Shown one piece after another: positions 6,574-7,968 of a stretch of DNA of 7,968 bases; position 1 is the first letter of the stretch; each line of letters opens with the position of its first letter. The DNA comes from Lachnospiraceae bacterium (GTDB taxonomy: Bacteria > Bacillota > Clostridia > Lachnospirales > Lachnospiraceae). The stretch lies in contig JAFOIS010000224.1 of assembly GCA_017420605.1 (NCBI GenBank), positions 1-7,968 on the forward strand. The letters are read 5' to 3'. Below the pieces are notes generated by a model. It did no database searches. It had not been told where the DNA came from and saw nothing but the letters and a program-made list of their open reading frames with translations. The translations under genes were made by a program, and so were the position numbers.

Positions 6574-7968
6574 ATGAATTCAGTTTTAATGCAGGATCTC
6601 TATAAATACAGATTTCTCTCATCTCTGGAGATTTCTCCGGACGGCGGAAAGGCGGCGTTTGTCGTGTCCGTGTGCGATAAGGAGGAAAACGGCTACAAAA
6701 GCGACCTGTACCTTCTTGCGGACGGCGGCGCAAAACGGCTGACGCAGGGCGGCAAAACAGGGACGTATTACTGGGAAGACGAAAGGAATATTGTTTTTGC
6801 GGCCTGCCGCACGGAGAAGGAAAAGCAGCACGGCAAGGACGGAGATCCCTTTACGGCATTCTACCGTATCGACGTGACCGGCGGCGAAGCGGCGCCGGCA
6901 TTTTCCCTTCCGGTTTCCGCCGGTTCCGTGAAACTTCTTCCGGACGGCCGCCTGCTTGTTCTGGGGGACGTGAACGTCCTGTATCCGGATCTTCATCTTG
7001 CGAAGGATGAGGAACGCAAAAAGATCCTCGAAGAGATCAAAAAGGAAAAGGACTACGAGGTCATCGACGAGAGTCCGTGGTGGCTGAACGGGGCGGGCCT
7101 TATCGCGAAGCACCGCACCGGCATTTATCTGTACGATCCGCAGACGGAAGAGCTCACAAGGATCACGGAACCGTTCACGGATGTGGACGACGTCGCGGTC
7201 CTGGACGGAAAAGTGTATTTTACCTGCGACGATATTTCGATCCGGCATGACAAGCGCAATGAGCTCAGGGTATACGATCCGGAAACAGGCGAAACGAAGA
7301 CGATTCTCGGAAAAGAGAACGCGATCTGGACCATTCAGCCGATGAAGACGAAGCTCTTTATGGCGGCTTCCAAAATGGAACGGCATGGTACGCACGAGCA
7401 TCCGGTGTTTTACGTCCTCGATCCCGCGAGCGGAAACATGGAGCCGCTGTGCAGCCCGGATCACGATTTCGGCTGCGCGTTTCTGACGGACGTCCTCTAC
7501 GGCGGCGGTCACGTCCTTCGCGCGGACGGCGGTTTTCTTTACTACGTCATGACCGACCGGACCGTGACGCAGATCCGCCGGATCGATGAAGAAGGGCATA
7601 TCGAAACGCTTTACCGGACAGAAGGCCTGATGACGGACCTTGCCGTAAAGAACGGCAGGATCCTGTTTGGCGAGATGCACGGCATGAATCTGACGGAGAT
7701 CTATGAACTGACGGAGGAAGCGGCGCCGGGACAGGCGGCATCTGCCATGACTGCAAAACAGCTTACCTGCCTCAACAGGGACGCGCTTGCGGACACCTAT
7801 GTCGCGCAGCCGCAGTATCTGTCCTGTAAAAGCGAAGGCTGGGAGATCGACGGCTGGGTGCTTCTGCCGAAGGATTACGATCCGGCGAAGACGTATCCGG
7901 CGGTCCTCGATATTCACGGCGGGCCGAAATGCGCCTACGGGCCGGTCTTCTTCCACGAGATGCAGGTC
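6574..7968 (+). CDS. S9-family serine peptidase (prolyl oligopeptidase / acylaminoacyl-peptidase type), 3' end beyond window
   Basis: An open frame of 465 codons runs without a stop to the window edge, so only the N-terminal part is present. The protein starts MNSVLMQDLYKYRFLSSLE and continues as repeated short beta-strand units (for example GIYLYDPQTEELTRIT and NELRVYDPETGETKTI), typical of the beta-propeller that gates S9 active sites, up to about residue 400. The alpha/beta-hydrolase domain then begins: EGWEIDGWVLLPKDYDPAKTYP leads to DIHGGP at residues 446-451, the oxyanion-hole strand and loop. The catalytic Ser (GxSxGG), Asp and His would lie downstream and cannot be checked. A DYEVIDESPWW segment after a Lys/Glu-rich helix is a typical acylaminoacyl-peptidase-like feature. 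There is no signal peptide, so it probably trims oligopeptides in the cytoplasm. ATG 6574 has GGAG 6 nt upstream; ATG 6562, four codons earlier, lacks a site. Full S9 enzymes of this type usually have about 650-700 residues. Confidence 0.92.
   Translation, partial: MNSVLMQDLYKYRFLSSLEISPDGGKAAFVVSVCDKEENGYKSDLYLLADGGAKRLTQGGKTGTYYWEDERNIVFAACRTEKEKQHGKDGDPFTAFYRIDVTGGEAAPAFSLPVSAGSVKLLPDGRLLVLGDVNVLYPDLHLAKDEERKKILEEIKKEKDYEVIDESPWWLNGAGLIAKHRTGIYLYDPQTEELTRITEPFTDVDDVAVLDGKVYFTCDDISIRHDKRNELRVYDPETGETKTILGKENAIWTIQPMKTKLFMAASKMERHGTHEHPVFYVLDPASGNMEPLCSPDHDFGCAFLTDVLYGGGHVLRADGGFLYYVMTDRTVTQIRRIDEEGHIETLYRTEGLMTDLAVKNGRILFGEMHGMNLTEIYELTEEAAPGQAASAMTAKQLTCLNRDALADTYVAQPQYLSCKSEGWEIDGWVLLPKDYDPAKTYPAVLDIHGGPKCAYGPVFFHEMQV

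Noticed and set aside
6619..7956. A 445-codon open frame on the minus strand
   Set aside because: It is the shadow of the S9 peptidase; its translation shows no family motif and codon bias explains the lack of stops.

Overview
The window is a GC-rich stretch (by eye well over half G+C, with G/C-ending codons) carrying six protein genes, all on the + strand and closely spaced. Strong AGGAGG-type ribosome binding sites and a YdjG/YdjH-like membrane-stress gene pair point to an anaerobic, high-GC Firmicute (Clostridia, perhaps Lachnospiraceae-like). That taxonomic guess is inference; the window has no rRNA, tRNA or other marker gene. No mobile element, CRISPR array or RNA gene is seen.

Layout: (1) 67-1407, an M20-family amidohydrolase resembling the AbgA/AbgB p-aminobenzoyl-glutamate hydrolase group. 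(2) 1456-2577, a protein with two Cys4 zinc ribbons and a C-terminal membrane anchor, YdjG-like. (3) 2580-4580, a large two-pass membrane protein with TPM (YgcG/YdjH-type) domains, starting 2 nt after gene 2. (4) 4646-5758, a malate/L-lactate dehydrogenase-family (Ldh2/AllD) oxidoreductase. (5) 5858-6487, a glyoxalase-II-type metallo-beta-lactamase-fold hydrolase with a full dinuclear metal site. (6) 6574 to the window end, the N-terminal part of an S9 (prolyl oligopeptidase family) peptidase, cut by the window edge before its catalytic serine. The gaps between genes are 48, 2, 65, 99 and 86 nt. None holds a convincing intrinsic terminator and no strong promoter is visible, so partial co-transcription is possible.

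Genes 2 and 3 form the only clear functional unit. In Bacillus subtilis the homologous types (YdjG, YdjH) sit with PspA and the SPFH-like YdjI in an envelope-stress operon; neither partner is in this window. The TPM protein is unusual. Besides two clear TPM domains, its N-terminal extracytoplasmic region aligns by eye as a third, diverged copy, and the middle copy has six cysteines. The other four genes are metabolic or peptide-handling enzymes (amide hydrolysis, 2-hydroxyacid oxidoreduction, thioester-type hydrolysis, peptide cleavage). Their neighbourhood gives no single shared pathway.
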